A stretch of 64,000 bases of DNA from Bretschneidera sinensis (lineage: Eukaryota; Streptophyta; Magnoliopsida; Brassicales; Akaniaceae): positions 55,894,084-55,958,083 of the forward strand of contig CM043705.1 in assembly GCA_023935145.1 (NCBI GenBank), written 5' to 3'. The first letter of the stretch is position 1. The number at the start of each line of letters is the position of its first letter. The notes under the pieces were generated by a model that worked only from the letters and a program-made list of their open reading frames with translations, had not been told where the DNA came from and did not search any database. The translations under genes were made by a program, and so were the position numbers. Of the stretch, positions 35,048 to 46,852 are shown piece by piece.

Positions 35048-37442
35048 TGTAATATCCGTATTTTAAAAAGTTGGGTAAGTGTATATTTTTATCAATATGA
35101 CAAAGAGTTAAATCCCTGAATGGCTGAATGAAGATTTCTGGAGACCAAGGTTGAAAAGCAAAAATAAAAAAATAAAAAAAAAGTCAACTTTGAACAGTAC
35201 TCGGGGCACCCACCAAGAAAGCAATTTTTGTGTGGAATTATTTTATCTTGGTTTTTGTTGTTTAGTGTGGAAGTGGAGAATAAAAAAAAAGAAAAAAAGA
35301 AAAAGAAAAACAATATAATGATTATGTTTTCTAATCATGATGTTTTTTTTTTCTTTTGTATTAAAATGCTATCTATGGAGGATTTGAGGGAGAGAGGGGG
35401 GCTGCTGATTTTCAGCCGAGCTCCCCTATAAATATGAGCTTTAAGTTGTGTAATTGCACGAAGAATTTTTCTATAGTTCAAATAATTCATCTGTGTTCTT
35501 AAAACACTTTGAGAGTTTAAAGAAATGTAGAAGGAACAAAATTTTTGAGAGTATTTTCGAAAATATTTCGGGAAGCTATCAAAATAGCAGAAGGTAATAA
35601 GGTAATGTTATTTTATCATTTATGAAAGTTTCGGAGGTTAAAATAGAAAATTTTCAAACTGTGTAGTTTATGGAGAAAAGAAGAAATAATAAGAAATTTA
35701 AATTCCAATATTATGTCAGGTGTTGGTAGTTAACAATCAGGAGAAAATTCGAGGAAGATCGGGAAAGGCAAAGAGGTGGCCCACGAGTAGCTTTAAAGTA
35801 CTACGTGGTGAGTTGGATTTACTCTTAGTAGTCTAAATAAAAATCAATTATTTGGTGATATTATTAAAATTAATTATTAAAGTATGCTAGGGGGATAGAT
35901 GAAAAATTGATTTATGGGTATGATAGGAAATTTGACCAGGTAGAAATATTTTGGTGAGAAATGATATTTTTGAAAATCATAAGTTTATTTGAGGATAAAA
36001 GCAATAAATAAATTATTGATGAGATATATAGATGTTTTAATACGAATTATGACGAGATGAATTTTAGTGGATCTTGTTAAATTTTTATGGATGATTTAAG
36101 ATGAATTTTAGTGGATTTCGACAAATTCTGATGGACAAGTTGAGATGAAATTTAGTGAATCTGGACAGATTTTAATAGATTATTTGATGTGATTTGGGTA
36201 GAGAAGAATCTTGTGGAATTTTTATAATTTGAATAAAAATCTGGATGATTGGATGTAAGAAATTTTAAAGAAACTTTGTTAGATAAAATTTGTGGATAAT
36301 TAGGATAGTCAAATTAAGTAGTTTGAATCTTTATATTGTTTTTATATTACTGTTTATATTACTGTTACATATCATTGGTCATGTACATATGCATTAAATA
36401 TTATAACCGAAAGAACCGGGAAGGCAGCCGGTCTAATGAAATAACCGTGACAGCCGGTATATGCTGGGATGAAAAATAAAAACCGTGACAGCCGGTATAT
36501 GCTGGGATGAAAAATAAAAACCGTGACATCCGGTATATGCTGGGATGAAAGTGAAAACCGTGACAGCCAGTATATGCTGGAATTAACCGGGAAGGCAGCC
36601 GGTCTGATGAGAATAAAAGAACCGGGAGGGCAGCCGGTCTAAGATTATAATAACCTATCGACAGGTGGGAAGATGTTCCCATCATAATCATTCATGCATC
36701 TGCATCTGTTTTAATTATCATTGCATTATTTGAGATGCTGAGTTGTGGTATATTAATTGTGAATTAAATTATAGATGGTTGGGTCTCATAAAAAGAGACA
36801 GCTATAATGATGAGATTTTTGAGATGTTGAGATGTGATACTTTTTGTGAATTTAATTATAGAAGGTTGAGTTTCATATAAAAAGACAGTGATAAGACTTA
36901 TCTAAATGATGGACTTTTTGATATGAACCTCATTACGAGGTAATTAGGAAATAATTGATAGTCTTAAGGTGAACCAATGATTGAGAAGAAGAGATTGATA
37001 GTAGAAAGTTGTCATCAGGTTATGCGAAAAATAATTTTTAATAGTAAAGGATTATTGATGGAATTTGGAATACTTTTAGTAAATTTAATTCGCTGAGCTT
37101 GTGAAGCTCACTCCTCACTGTTCAATAATTTCAGGTAGCAGTCAAGATAAATAGTCTGGTGGGTTGAGAATCAGTCGAGATCTTTTCTGTAAGCCAAGTA
37201 CGTGTTAATATCCTCAGACAATCGAGTTAAAGACTTGTAAAAATTTTATTGTAAATATTCATGCATTTATGTATTTTATGTTTAAGTGAATATCAGACAT
37301 GTTTACCTCTCCTGTAAAAAAAATTAAAAAAAAAAAAAAATCTGGTAGTATTATATTTATTGTTGCATATATGTGTCGTGCTTGGATTTTCAAAATGTGA
37401 TGACACCGTCCAGAGGTGGCCAACCTGGGATGGGTCGTTACA
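35048..37442 (+). repeat. 3' LTR of A
   Basis: It is a near copy of 27661-30056 with the same minisatellite and TATA box, ending at the TSD tgacg. Confidence 0.96.
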
Positions 37443-38254
37443 TGACGCCTCTTCTCTTGGGTTTATTCTTCTCTTTATGTTTAGTTTATATATGATGTTT
37501 ATTTTAGACAGCATGTGTAACTAACTTTCTTATAGGGCTCGATTGAAGCCTTAGTTATGCTTTCTCATATATTTATTCATTGATAAATCTTTGCTAATAG
37601 CCTTTATTATGTTGCTTAACTTGATTAATGCATGTGCTTATTTAAATTCCTCATATGTATGTGTATGGCCAGCGTATGCATGTGGTATAGATTGGTTAGT
37701 TAGATCAATTTGGATGACAGAGTCCTGGGTCTAACATTAGTAACAAAAGATATCCACACCGGATTATTGGATTAATCAACATGGGAAACCGGGAGTAGAT
37801 ACCATGCCCTAGGTCTCATGTGGTTGTCGATTTCCATAGTACTTATGCTTTCTTAAGGAACAACTCAAGCAGATACCATGCTGAATCCCTTAAGTAAGAA
37901 AAGAGTTAAAGTAGATACCATGCCTAACTCGTTGCTTAGGGAAATCAATAGCTTAAGGAGTAGATACCATGCCCTTAGGTTGGCAACCAGTAGGTATACA
38001 TGATAAGGCTAGTGCACTGATACATTATACAATTGGGAAAGTATGACTAGTGGTGGATATCAAAGCCCTATATCTTTATTATTATCAAATCACATACAAC
38101 AGTTATTTATTTCTTTTTACTTAAAGAAACTAATTCTAAAACCGAACTTCACCAATCCCTGTAGAGATGATCTTGCTTTCGCACACTATACTACACTGTT
38201 GACCTTGAGCACTTGTAAGTAAAACTAGTACGATTATCTACTTATTAATTTAGG
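37443..38254 (+). repeat. 3' LTR of B, part after A
   Basis: It matches 20264 to about 21071 and resumes with the duplicated tgacg. It contains the four AGTAGATACCATGC-type copies (37795-37975). It stops at tttagg, 10 to 18 bases before the LTR end seen at 21088. Confidence 0.9.
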
Positions 38255-38304
38255 ATCCAAACTCATCTTGAGTCATTATATCAACCGACTCCAATTCTAA
38301 GTAC

Positions 38305-39909
38305 TCAAAGGCAATGATTGAACTTACTTAAAGGTAGAACCTTGGTTCCTAAATCCGCAGGATTTTCTTCCGTGGCTACCTTGTCCACATGAATGCATCC
38401 TTTTGTAACATATTCTCGAATGAAATGATACCAAACATCCATGTGCTTTGTGCTCTCATAGAACACTAGATTTTTACACAAGTGCAATGCATTTTGACTA
38501 TCCGAATACACCACCACCTGCTCTTCTAGGACCTTCAACTCTTCCAACAACCCTTTGCACCACATAGCCTCCTTAATGGCTTCCGTAGCCGTTATGTACT
38601 CAGCCTCGGTTATTGAGAGTGCTACCACTGGCTGCAACTGAGCCTTTCAACTTACACAACATCTGTTTAAGTTGAAGAAGTAGGAGGTAATTGATCTTCT
38701 TTTATCCCGGTCTGCTCCATAGTCTGAATCTTCATTACCTTCAAGACAGATAGACTTACCCTTCTTCTCATAAATCAGCCCCACATCTGAGCTTCCCTTC
38801 AAGTACCTCAGCAACCACTTCATCCCAAGGCAATGCTCCTTTCTGGGATTACTCATAAACCTGCTGAGAACACTTATTACATGAGCAATATCAGGTCTAG
38901 TGCTTACCATGGTGAACATAACGGAACCAACAACACTAGAGTAAGGGACTTTTTCTATTTCCTTCTTCTCCACCTCCTATCTCAGACATTGATCGCTAGA
39001 GAACTTGAAATGTCCAGTAAGGGAAACCTTCACTGGTTTGTTATCTTCCATAGAGAACTTAGATATCATATTCTCTATGTAGGAAGTTTGAGAGATCTTC
39101 AATCTGTTTCTCTCCCATTCTCGAATGATACACATCCCAAGGATCTTCTATGCATGGCCAAGATCCTTCATCTCAAACTCCTCACTGAGTTGAGCCTTCA
39201 ATTTTCTTATCCTCTCAATGCTGCTCCCAACCAGCAACATATCATCAACATAGATAAGGATGATCACCACTTCCTCAACCTTCTGCCCTTTGTAGTACAA
39301 GCACGAATCATAGTAGCTCCTCATGAAACCCAAGTTGATCATAAAGGAATCAAACCTCTTATTCCATTGCCAAGGTGATTGCTTCAGGCCATAGAAAGAT
39401 TTTTTTCAATTTGCACACCAACTCTCCCTGCCTTCCTTACTCATAACCTTCGGGTTGCCTCATATAGATGGTCTTATCAAGCCCTCCATGTAAGAACGCT
39501 GTCTTCACATCTATTTGCTCGATTTCTTAATCAAATTGGACCACCATTTCTAATACTATTCGTATCATCTATACTTCATAACCAGTGAGAAGATTTCGGT
39601 TAAATCTATGCCTTCTTTTTGTGTGAACACCTTCGCCACCAGCCTAGCTTTATACCGGACTTTATCTCCTAGAGCATTCCCTTCTTTGATCTTGTAGATC
39701 CATCTACAATCCACAACTCTCTGTTTTTCTGGTTTGGGCACCATTTCCCAAGAGTTATTCTTCCCCAAAGAATCCATTTCTTCCTCCATAGCTAGCTGCC
39801 ACTTTGATGAATCCTTACACTCCATTGCTTCCATGTAAGTTTCTAGTTCAACCATTCCTTCTTCTATCCAAGGAGCTGCTACATTAGCATCCGTAAACCC
39901 ATATCTCAA
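38305..39909 (-). pseudogene. C reverse transcriptase and RNase H
   Basis: On the minus strand the copia reverse transcriptase begins around 39800 (MEEEMDSLGKNNSWEMV, CRWIYKIKEG, YKARLVAKVFTQKEGID). It continues through a degraded stretch to SFYGLKQSPWQW and LIYVDDMLLVG at 39240-39280. RNase H follows with VPYSSVVGSVMFTMVSTRPDIAH, ALSITEAEYI (38590-38625) and STKHMDVWYHFIREYVTKG. Several stops and shifts break it, mainly between 39360 and 39580. The end of C toward its 3' LTR is cut at 38255. Confidence 0.85.
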
Positions 39910-40060
39910 AGGTGGTCTAACAACCCTCTTTTCTCAGTCCCTTGTGAGCTGGAAGTCATTCTGACTTGCTGCATTAACCCTTCTGGAGTAGCCTCCTCTT
40001 AAGTGTCTTGAGCATGACCTTCATTCAAGGGCTCTACCTGGTCTGAACCCTCTTGCTTTT

Positions 40061-41430
40061 TTACTCTACCTGAACCAAATTCTCCTTGATGCGATGCACC
40101 ACAAATTCTGGACTGGTTTGCTCACTAGCCCCTGCAGGGTTAGTTTTCTCCAAGTAGGGAAATAACAATTCATTAAAAATAACATCCCTACTTATTATGA
40201 GTTTCATGCCCTTCTTTTCTAAGTACCACAACCTACATCCCTTAACCCTATCACCATACCCTAGAAATACACATTTTCTAAACCTTGGGTTAAGTTTATC
40301 ATCCTTTTGATGTGCATATGCAACACACCCAAAAGTCCTAAGGTTACTCAACTCAAGGGGTTTTCCACTCCACATCTCCATGGGAGTCTTGAGCTCTAAA
40401 GCTCTAGAGGGTGATCTATTTACCAAGTATGCAGCAGTAGACACAGCTTCCCCCCAAAAATATTTTGGTAAACCGGACCCAATTAACATGCACCTAACTT
40501 TTTTCATAAAGGTTCTATTCATCATCTCAGCAACTGCATTTTGCTGAGGTGTTTTTATAACCGTTCTATGTCTTAGAATGCCATTTAATTCAAAGAATTT
40601 ATCAAAATCCTTATTACAAAATTCTAAGCCATTATTGGTTCGTAAAGCCTTAACTACCCTACTCGTTTGAGTCTCCAGCAACTTTTTCCACATAATAAAT
40701 TTATTCAAGGCATCTGATTTATTCCTAAGAAAATAAACCCAAACTTTTCTTGAATAATCATCAATTAAAGACATAAAGTAAAAGTTACCTCCCAGTGTCG
40801 GTGTTCCTGCTGGTCCCCAAAGATCCAAATGAATGTAGCCAAGAATCCCCTTAGACTTGTGCACTCCAGTGTTGAAGCTGACCCGGTGTTGCTTCCCAAG
40901 AATGCAACTCTCACAGAAATCCAGTTTCTCTACTTTGTCTCCACCAAGTAGACCATCTTTGCTAAGAACTTGCAGCCCCTTTTCGCTCATATGTCCCAAG
41001 AAATTGTGCCAGAGTGCTGCCTTATCCATCTCAGCCATCAAGCTTGCTGCTTGATCCTTAATTTCTGTCTCACTGATCATGTCATAACGTCCATCTTTGA
41101 TTGCTGCTTTGATCACTACCAAAGATCCCTTAGCCACCTTGATCTTTCCTCCATTTACTTTGCATGAATACCCCAAGGAATCCAGCTGCCCCAATGAGAT
41201 CAAATTTCTCTTCAAATCTGGAAGATGCCTCATATTTCGCAGCAGCCTTGTGACTCCATCGAACATCCTCAACTGGATGTCTCCTATCCCCCTCACTTGG
41301 CAAGAATTTTCATTCCCTAAGAAGACATTTCCATCATTGATATCCTAGAAATTCTTGAACCAATCCTTGTGAGAGCACATGTGATAAGTGCACCCAGTAT
41401 CCAAGATCCACTTTTCACTGCCTTGCCTCA
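40061..41430 (-). pseudogene. C protease and integrase
   Basis: The minus-strand reading enters with the protease active-site segment WILDTGCTYHMCSH near 41390-41425. A 411-codon open frame (41296-40061) then covers the rest of the protease, the zinc-binding part (HNFLGHMSEKGLQVL to CESCILGKQH) and the integrase core (YIHLDLWGPA, FYFMSLIDDYSRKVWVYF, TPQQNAVAEMMNRTF). The second catalytic Asp is Asn here (LRTNNGLEF near 40630, where LRTDNG is usual), so the enzyme would be dead. A stop near 41345 separates the two parts. Confidence 0.87.
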
Positions 41431-41433
41431 TGC

Positions 41434-42292
41434 TCACATTTGAGCACACAACCAGAACATCATCTTGCTGTTCTTTGGCAACCGAAGCCTCTCCATTCTT
41501 GGTATAGCTTCCTCTTCTCTCATATCACATCTTCTTCTTGCAATTTTTTCTAAAATGACCCTCCTTGTTGCAGTAGACCCTCTTTCCTCTAAGTCTTCTT
41601 TTGGAATGAGATCTTCCATAGCTCTACCCTCTACCTCTTGATTTCTCCCGGTAGTTGCCACGAGTGCAACTACCATTCTGAGTTGCTGGCTTTCCTCTAA
41701 TGAACAGCCCTTCTCCACTTGATGCTTCCCTCATTTTGGCTTTGAAATCATGTGCCCTTATGGCATTGATCACAATCTCCTTGGTTAAAATATCTCTTCC
41801 ATACTCAATAGCATTAATCAAATTATCAAAACAATTAGGAAGATAATTTAACAAAATAACAACCAATTGTTCATATGGGAATTTAATACTATAACTAGAC
41901 AAATCTTGAACTAGTTTATTAAAGACATCAAGATTATCTTGCAAATCTTTACTTGGATATATTTTAAAAGCAAAGATTCTTTTAAGAAGATAAATCTTGT
42001 TAGGAAGAGTTTTGGTAAGAAACAACTCATCTAGTTTCTTCCATATGACAGCCGGATCTTTCGAGTCTCCGCACTCCCTTGTGACACTATCCGACATGTG
42101 CAAGAAAATGGTGCTGTAAGCCATCTTCTTCATCTCAACCCATTGGTCCTCCGTGATACTTACTGGAAAAGCATCATCTTCTCCAATAGCCAAGTCCACT
42201 TTCTGTTGCATAAGAACTGCCTTGATCTTCTGCTTCCAAAGGATAAAGTCTCCATTTCCATCAAACTTCTCAACACAGAAATTTGAAGCCAT
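41434..42292 (-). pseudogene. C gag, copia type
   Basis: Minus-strand gag starts MASNFCVEKFDGNGDFILWKQ at 42292. An upstream in-frame Met at 42322 is less likely by comparison with other copia gag proteins. The frame is open to about 41640 and covers the whole copia gag domain (VWKKLDELF..-like segment and LNYLPNCFDNLINAIEYG). After a shift near 41630 comes a degenerate zinc knuckle, RVYCNKEGHFRKNC, whose first Cys is missing. It would form the particle shell. Confidence 0.85.
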
Positions 42293-42510
42293 CTTTGCAG
42301 AGAAAATCTCATATTTATGCAATACCTACAAATTCTTTCTTCAACCTCAAGAACACGATCGAAGATGGATCTTAGCACCATTCTTGAATCACTCTCAAGA
42401 ACACGATCTGATCTTGATCTTTACATCATTCTTGAATCACCCAAGAAGTTGATCTTTGATTCTTAAAGTCTTGACTCCGTCATCTTCTTGTTCTTCCTTC
42501 GATACTCTCT

Positions 42511-42529
42511 CACCAAAGCTCTGATACCA
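42511..42529 (-). other. Primer-binding site of C (initiator Met tRNA)
   Basis: On the minus strand TGGTATCAGAGCTTTGGTG lies just inside the 5' LTR, as in most copia elements. Confidence 0.85.
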
Positions 42530-42533
42530 CTAT

Positions 42534-43429
42534 TGGAAATCACCTTGACAAGATGCACAGGTGGTAATCTTCCAAACACCCAAGTCTAGATGACTTGTAA
42601 AGATTTGGAATCAAAAACAGGAACAGAAATCAAAGAAAGAAAGAAGACAAACAATTTGTTATCGAGGTTTGGTAATAGCCTACGTCCCCGTGAGTTCCTC
42701 TGAACTCTCTGCACTAAATCAATGGTTCTTTTATAATCACAGCAACCCTCTCCAAGAAGCTCAAGTTCTTGAAGAAAAAAATAAAATAAGAAAGAAGATG
42801 ATAAGAACTATTACAAAAGCTCTCTATCAAATCTATGCTACTATTTCTTTACAACCAGCCTCACTACAATGAGTCCCTCTTGTGTTTTGTGTCTTTGCAC
42901 TCTTAAACAATTCTCTGTTGTATCTCTTGATGATCACTTGTATGTCACAACTTGTAATCACACAATTGATTATATGTTGTTATAGAATGAAGCTAGGTGA
43001 CCCTTTATATAGTGCACCAACTTCTTGACCAATCTTGAGTATCATTCTCCACCCTTAGATCTTGATGACCAATCAACCATGGCCCTCCATCAATCCTAAG
43101 TGATGCTATGCATTTTGGACTTGCACCCATGCACTTAACAAAAGGCTAAATCAAGTTAATCATGTGTGCATCAGTGTGCCTAGCGCCTAGGCTTCCAACA
43201 GGGCGCGTTGCGGCCTTGGGCAAAACACCTTTTCACCACTTTTTTGGCGTTGTAGCCTTGGGTAGGGGGCACTGCGGCCTTGGCCTCCCTCCAGCATCCT
43301 CACTTGCTGGGCACCATGGCCTGGGAGGAGCAAGGCTGTGACGCACACTGATGTTGGACCCTTTAAAGTTGTGCGCACTTCTTTGTCTTGCTGAAAGGAG
43401 AGGTGTGAACACACCCAAAGTGAGGCGCA
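42534..43429 (-). repeat. 5' LTR of C
   Basis: It matches 18861-19757. A TATA box on the minus strand lies at 43003-43012. It carries the same GC-rich subrepeats at 43200-43350. The outer end near 43429 is inferred from where the left copy stops, so the true end may be a few bases further on. Confidence 0.85.
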
Positions 43430-43491
43430 CACTTATGTGCACTCCTTTAACATGCTGAAATTCATTCTTCCTTCCCTTTTTTAAACCTTAG

Positions 43492-43710
43492 ACAAATACC
43501 AACATGAGGCTAAGAAGAAGGTTGAGGCCCTCTATCCTAAGGTTGACTTCGTGGCCTTGGATCTGATTAGCTCTCTAGAGAAAGAGTTTTCCATGACCAG
43601 TGGGGATGGTGAGGAAGAGACAACTGCTTTACTAGAGAGTGAGGTAGAGATTGTGTCCGAAGGGGAGCCCCCCCCCCCCCCCCAAGAACTTTATCTTTCT
43701 TTTTTGTTTT
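43492..43710 (+). pseudogene. Antisense reading frame of D, last exon
   Basis: After a pyrimidine-rich acceptor (aaaccttag, AG at 43490-43491) the reading KYQHEAKKKVEALYPKVDF, VALDLISSLEKEFSM and then an acidic tail (GDGEEETTALLESEVEIVSEGEP) continues the frame interrupted at 18857. It then runs into a run of 16 C residues (43668-43683). The exon makes sense only when C with B and A is removed. Its opposite orientation to the pol of D supports an antisense gene of a Tat element. Confidence 0.55.
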
Positions 43711-43784
43711 TTTTATAATTCAAGGCTGGTAGTGCCTTTGTAAATTTAACTTGAAGTTTAATGAAATTCTAAGTTTTCTTATTT

Positions 43785-45950
43785 TTAGCTTGCAATCTTT
43801 TTGCTATAACTACACTCGGGTTTTAATATTATAAAATTGTTAACGACCGAGGAATTTCGTGAGCTATACTCGAGGTACACACTATTAGTAGAACTTACGG
43901 AGGTTCTCTGCGTTCCAAGTACGGGAAACAGGTTTACCACCCAGTTCTTCGAATCCAAAAGTGCTGGTATGACATACCCTTCAAATATATATGGGCTTTC
44001 CCAGTTTGGGATGAGCTTTCTCATTTTTTGGGGATGAGACACTTCATTTTTTCATAAGACGAGGTCATGCAACATGAAACTTCTATTTCGGACTCGAGAG
44101 TTGTAGTACCTGATTGTCCTCTGCTGATAGGTGGCCAACTGAATCTGTGCTTCGTCTCGAACCTCGTCAATGAGATCAGTGTTCACCCGTAAGGTTTTTT
44201 CATTGTTACCATGTTCAAAGTTATGTACTCGTAGTGAGGGCACCCCGATCTCTAAAGGAATTACCACTTCAGAGTTGTAGGTCATGAAGAAGAGGGTTTC
44301 TCTAGTGGGCGTTCATGCGATGGTTTGGTACACCCAGAGTACATTTGGAAGGTGGTTGTTCCACTGCTTGTCTACTCCATCTAATCTTCTCTTGATATCT
44401 TACAGAAGCATCCTATTAGTTATTTTGGCTTGCCTGTTAGCCCATGGGTATCCCATAGAGGAGAATCAGTGCTTGATGTGCAGTTTTTCACAGAATATCT
44501 TGAATCGGGTGCTGTCAAACTGTTTGTTGTTGTTAGTGACCAATATTCGGGGTACACCGAAATGGTATACTATAGACTTCTAGACGAAACTTCGAGCCTG
44601 GTGATCAGTTATGCTAGCTAGCGGTTCCGCCTTTACCCACTTAGTGAAGTAATCTATTGCTACGATGAGGTGCTTCTACTGGCCGGGTGCCCCGTTAAAG
44701 GGACTAAGGAGGTCCACTCCCCACATAGCGAAGGGAAGTGGGCTTGTGATCATGGTAAAGGGATTCATTGGTCGATGGGGTACTGGAGAATACTACTAAC
44801 AACTTCTACACTTCTTAACCAATCCCATGGCATCTTTTTGCATTTTAGGCCAGTAATACCCTTGTTAGAGTACTTTAAAGGCAAGAACTCGACCTCCTAA
44901 GTGATTATTGCAAACTCCTCCCTAAACCTCCTGAAGGGCATAACTAGTTTTGATAGGGCCTAAACACCTTAGGTAGGGTGTTGTGAGGCCCCTCTTGTAC
45001 AACTGGCTGTTTATGATTGTATATCGTGATACGCAAGAGACAGTTTTCTTGGCATCACTTTTCTGCTCGAGGAGCTAACCATTGCAAAAATATCGAAGGA
45101 TCGGATCAAACCAAATTTCTTCCTCGGTAACCGGTATCACGGGGATTTTCTCAATTCTTGGGACAACAAGTATCTAGAGGTACACGACCTAGGTCGGTGG
45201 GAGGAAGCAAGTCAAGTTAGAGAGTCAGCCTTTGAGTTTTTCACCTGGGGAACTTGGGTAATCTGGAACACTCTGAATCTGGTGGCGAGTTCATTATATT
45301 TCTCAAGATAACGGGCAATTTTTTCTCCTCAAGCTTTGAATTCTCAATTAATCTGATTCACTAACTGTTGTGAGTCGTTATATGCATCTAGGGCTTCGAC
45401 GGCCATTTCCTTGGCTAACTTTATTTCTACGAGTAACACGTCATATTTAGCTTCATTGTTGGAGACCTAAACCCGAACCTCAAGGCGTATACAATGGTGA
45501 AACCATCTGGGCTGCACGGGATAAGTTTGGCCCCGCTTCCTTCGACATGAAGGATCTATTATGGAACTTTCTCGGCCACCTCTGGGCCTAGGGTTCGATT
45601 CGATCTCCCTTGGAGTGTTATCTCTATAATGAAATCTGTGAGAGCCTAAGCCTTGATGGCCTTACAGGGATGATATAGGATGTCAAACTCACTGAGCTCT
45701 ATATACCACTTGACCATCCTCCCAGAGATGTCTGTCTTGTAGAGCACTTGTCTCAACGGTTGGTCAGTTAGGAGGATGATGGTGTGCGCTTAAAAATATG
45801 GTCAGATCTTCCGTCCGGTGATCAGAAGGGCGTATGCCATCTTTTTTATTAGGAGATACCGTGTTTCTGCATCATTGAGGATTTTACTCATATAGTACAT
45901 AGGTCATTGGATGCTTGCTTCCTCTCAGACCAGGATAGAGGGCACTACTT
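43785..45950 (-). pseudogene. D integrase and RNase H
   Basis: Minus-strand DNA reads as the end of a Tat-lineage integrase: VVIPLEIGVPSLRV near 44240 and a C-terminal SH3-like stretch (LHDLVL, LIPNWESPYIFEG) down to 43980. The core is at 44400-44650 with HFGVPRILVTNNNKQFDS, where the usual catalytic Asp of VTDNG is Asn, and with ANRQAKITNRMLL, where the usual Glu is Lys. RNase H lies upstream, to about 45950, and is strongly degraded. There is no open frame longer than about 85 codons. Confidence 0.75.
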
Positions 45951-45951
45951 C

Positions 45952-46852
45952 TTATCCTGCTGAGAGATACAAAAAAAGTTCTTCGCCGGTGACGGGCTTG
46001 GTCAGAAGTGGGGGCGAGCTTAAATATTCTTTCAGCTCTTCGAATGCCCTTTGACAGTCTTCGGTCCAGGTGAAGTCTTTCGCTTTTCTGATGGCTTTGA
46101 AGAAGGGGAGGTACTTCTCCACGGACCTTGACATAAAACAACTAAGCGCAGCTACTCTCTTTGTTAACCGTTGCACTTCTTTTATCATCCGAAGGGGACT
46201 CATACTAAGGATAGCCTTGATTTTTTTTGGGTTGGCCTCTATTTCCCTTTGGGTTACCATAAAGCCAAGGAACTTCCCCATAGTGACTCCAAAAGAGCAC
46301 TTCGCTGGGTTCAACTTCATCTGGTGGTGCCGGAGTACCTTGAATACTTCCTTTAGGTCAGCAACGTGGTCCTTGGCCTCGATGCTTTTGACTAATATGT
46401 CGTCTACATAGACTTCCATGTTTCTTTCGATCTGCCCGTGGAAGATCTTGTTCCCCAAACTCTGATAAGTTGCTCCATCATTTTTAAGTCTGAAGGGCAT
46501 GATCTTATAACAGTATAATCCTTAGCCTAAGATGAATGATGTTTTTTCCTAGTCGAGCTCATGCATGAGGATCTTGTTTTAGCCAAAATAAACATCCATG
46601 AAAGTCAAAAGTTTGTGCCCCTAGGTTACATCGACGAGCTGATTGATATGAAACAGTAGAGAGCTATCTTTCAGGCAAGCTTTATTCAGGTTCATTAAGT
46701 CGATGCAGATTTGCCACTTGCAATTGGGTTTTCTTACCATCACCACGTTGGAAAGCCAGTCGGGGTAATCCGTTTCTTGGACAAAGTTGGCTGCTAGCAA
46801 CTTATCTATTTCGGCTTTGATTATAGACTGTCGTTCGGGGGGTGAAGGACCT
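45952..46852 (-). pseudogene. D reverse transcriptase, main part
   Basis: A 182-codon frame (46500-45952) reads MPFRLKNDGATYQSLGNKIF, then MEVYVDDILVKS with the YVDD catalytic motif at about 46396-46410. The connection region follows (PLRMIKEVQRLTKRVAALSCF). Upstream, ERQSIIKAEIDKLLAANFVQ and WLSNVVMVRKPNCKWQICIDL give the fingers region, separated by stops near 46505-46620. The N-terminal end is split at 46852 by F and continues at 57904, where the reading HQLNLD..HKPI..KKRS leads directly into this part. Confidence 0.87.

Larger units (their letters stand above)
27661..37442 (+). mobile_element. Element A: complete Tekay-like Ty3/gypsy, TSD tgacg
   Basis: The element has LTRs of 2396 and 2395 bases that differ at about 30 sites by eye outside the A-rich tract (about 1.3%), an initiator-Met primer-binding site, a single gag-pol frame, a polypurine tract and a perfect TSD (27656-27660 and 37443-37447). 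The protein motifs and the chromodomain-like end of integrase place it with Tekay/Del chromoviruses. It is structurally intact but carries five stop codons. It is the innermost and youngest insertion of the D>C>B>A nest. Confidence 0.96.
19758..38254 (+). mobile_element. Element B: Athila-like, gag-protease and ORF3 only, holds A
   Basis: The LTRs are 19758-21088 and 27154-27660 plus 37448-38254, about 4% different by eye. Element A splits the 3' LTR with a perfect tgacg TSD. The internal region of about 6.1 kb contains gag-protease and a third frame, but I find no reverse transcriptase, RNase H or integrase. The last 10 to 18 bases of the 3' LTR and the downstream TSD are missing, since the sequence passes into C internal DNA at 38255. 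The candidate upstream TSD is gtgca (19753-19757). Confidence 0.88.
18861..43429 (-). mobile_element. Element C: Ty1/copia inserted in D, holds B and A
   Basis: Two LTR copies (18861-19757 and 42534-43429), an initiator-Met primer-binding site and minus-strand gag, protease, integrase, reverse transcriptase and RNase H define the element. B is inserted in its 3' LTR or at that LTR's inner edge. The exact host ends and TSD could not be resolved. The two LTRs differ at roughly 65 of 897 sites by eye, the largest value of the nest. Confidence 0.85.

Noticed and set aside
38833..39378. 181-codon plus-strand open frame
   Set aside because: It is the complement of the C reverse transcriptase, which has the YVDD motif on the minus strand.
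18861..43429. Perfect inner inverted ends TGTTGGAA and TTCCAACA (18858 and about 19523) as the true ends of the C LTR
   Set aside because: Similarity between the two LTR copies continues for more than 200 bases beyond the inner TTCCAACA, so the LTR is longer.
46070..46411. Plus-strand open frames across the D reverse transcriptase
   Set aside because: They are shadows of the minus-strand frame with YVDD.
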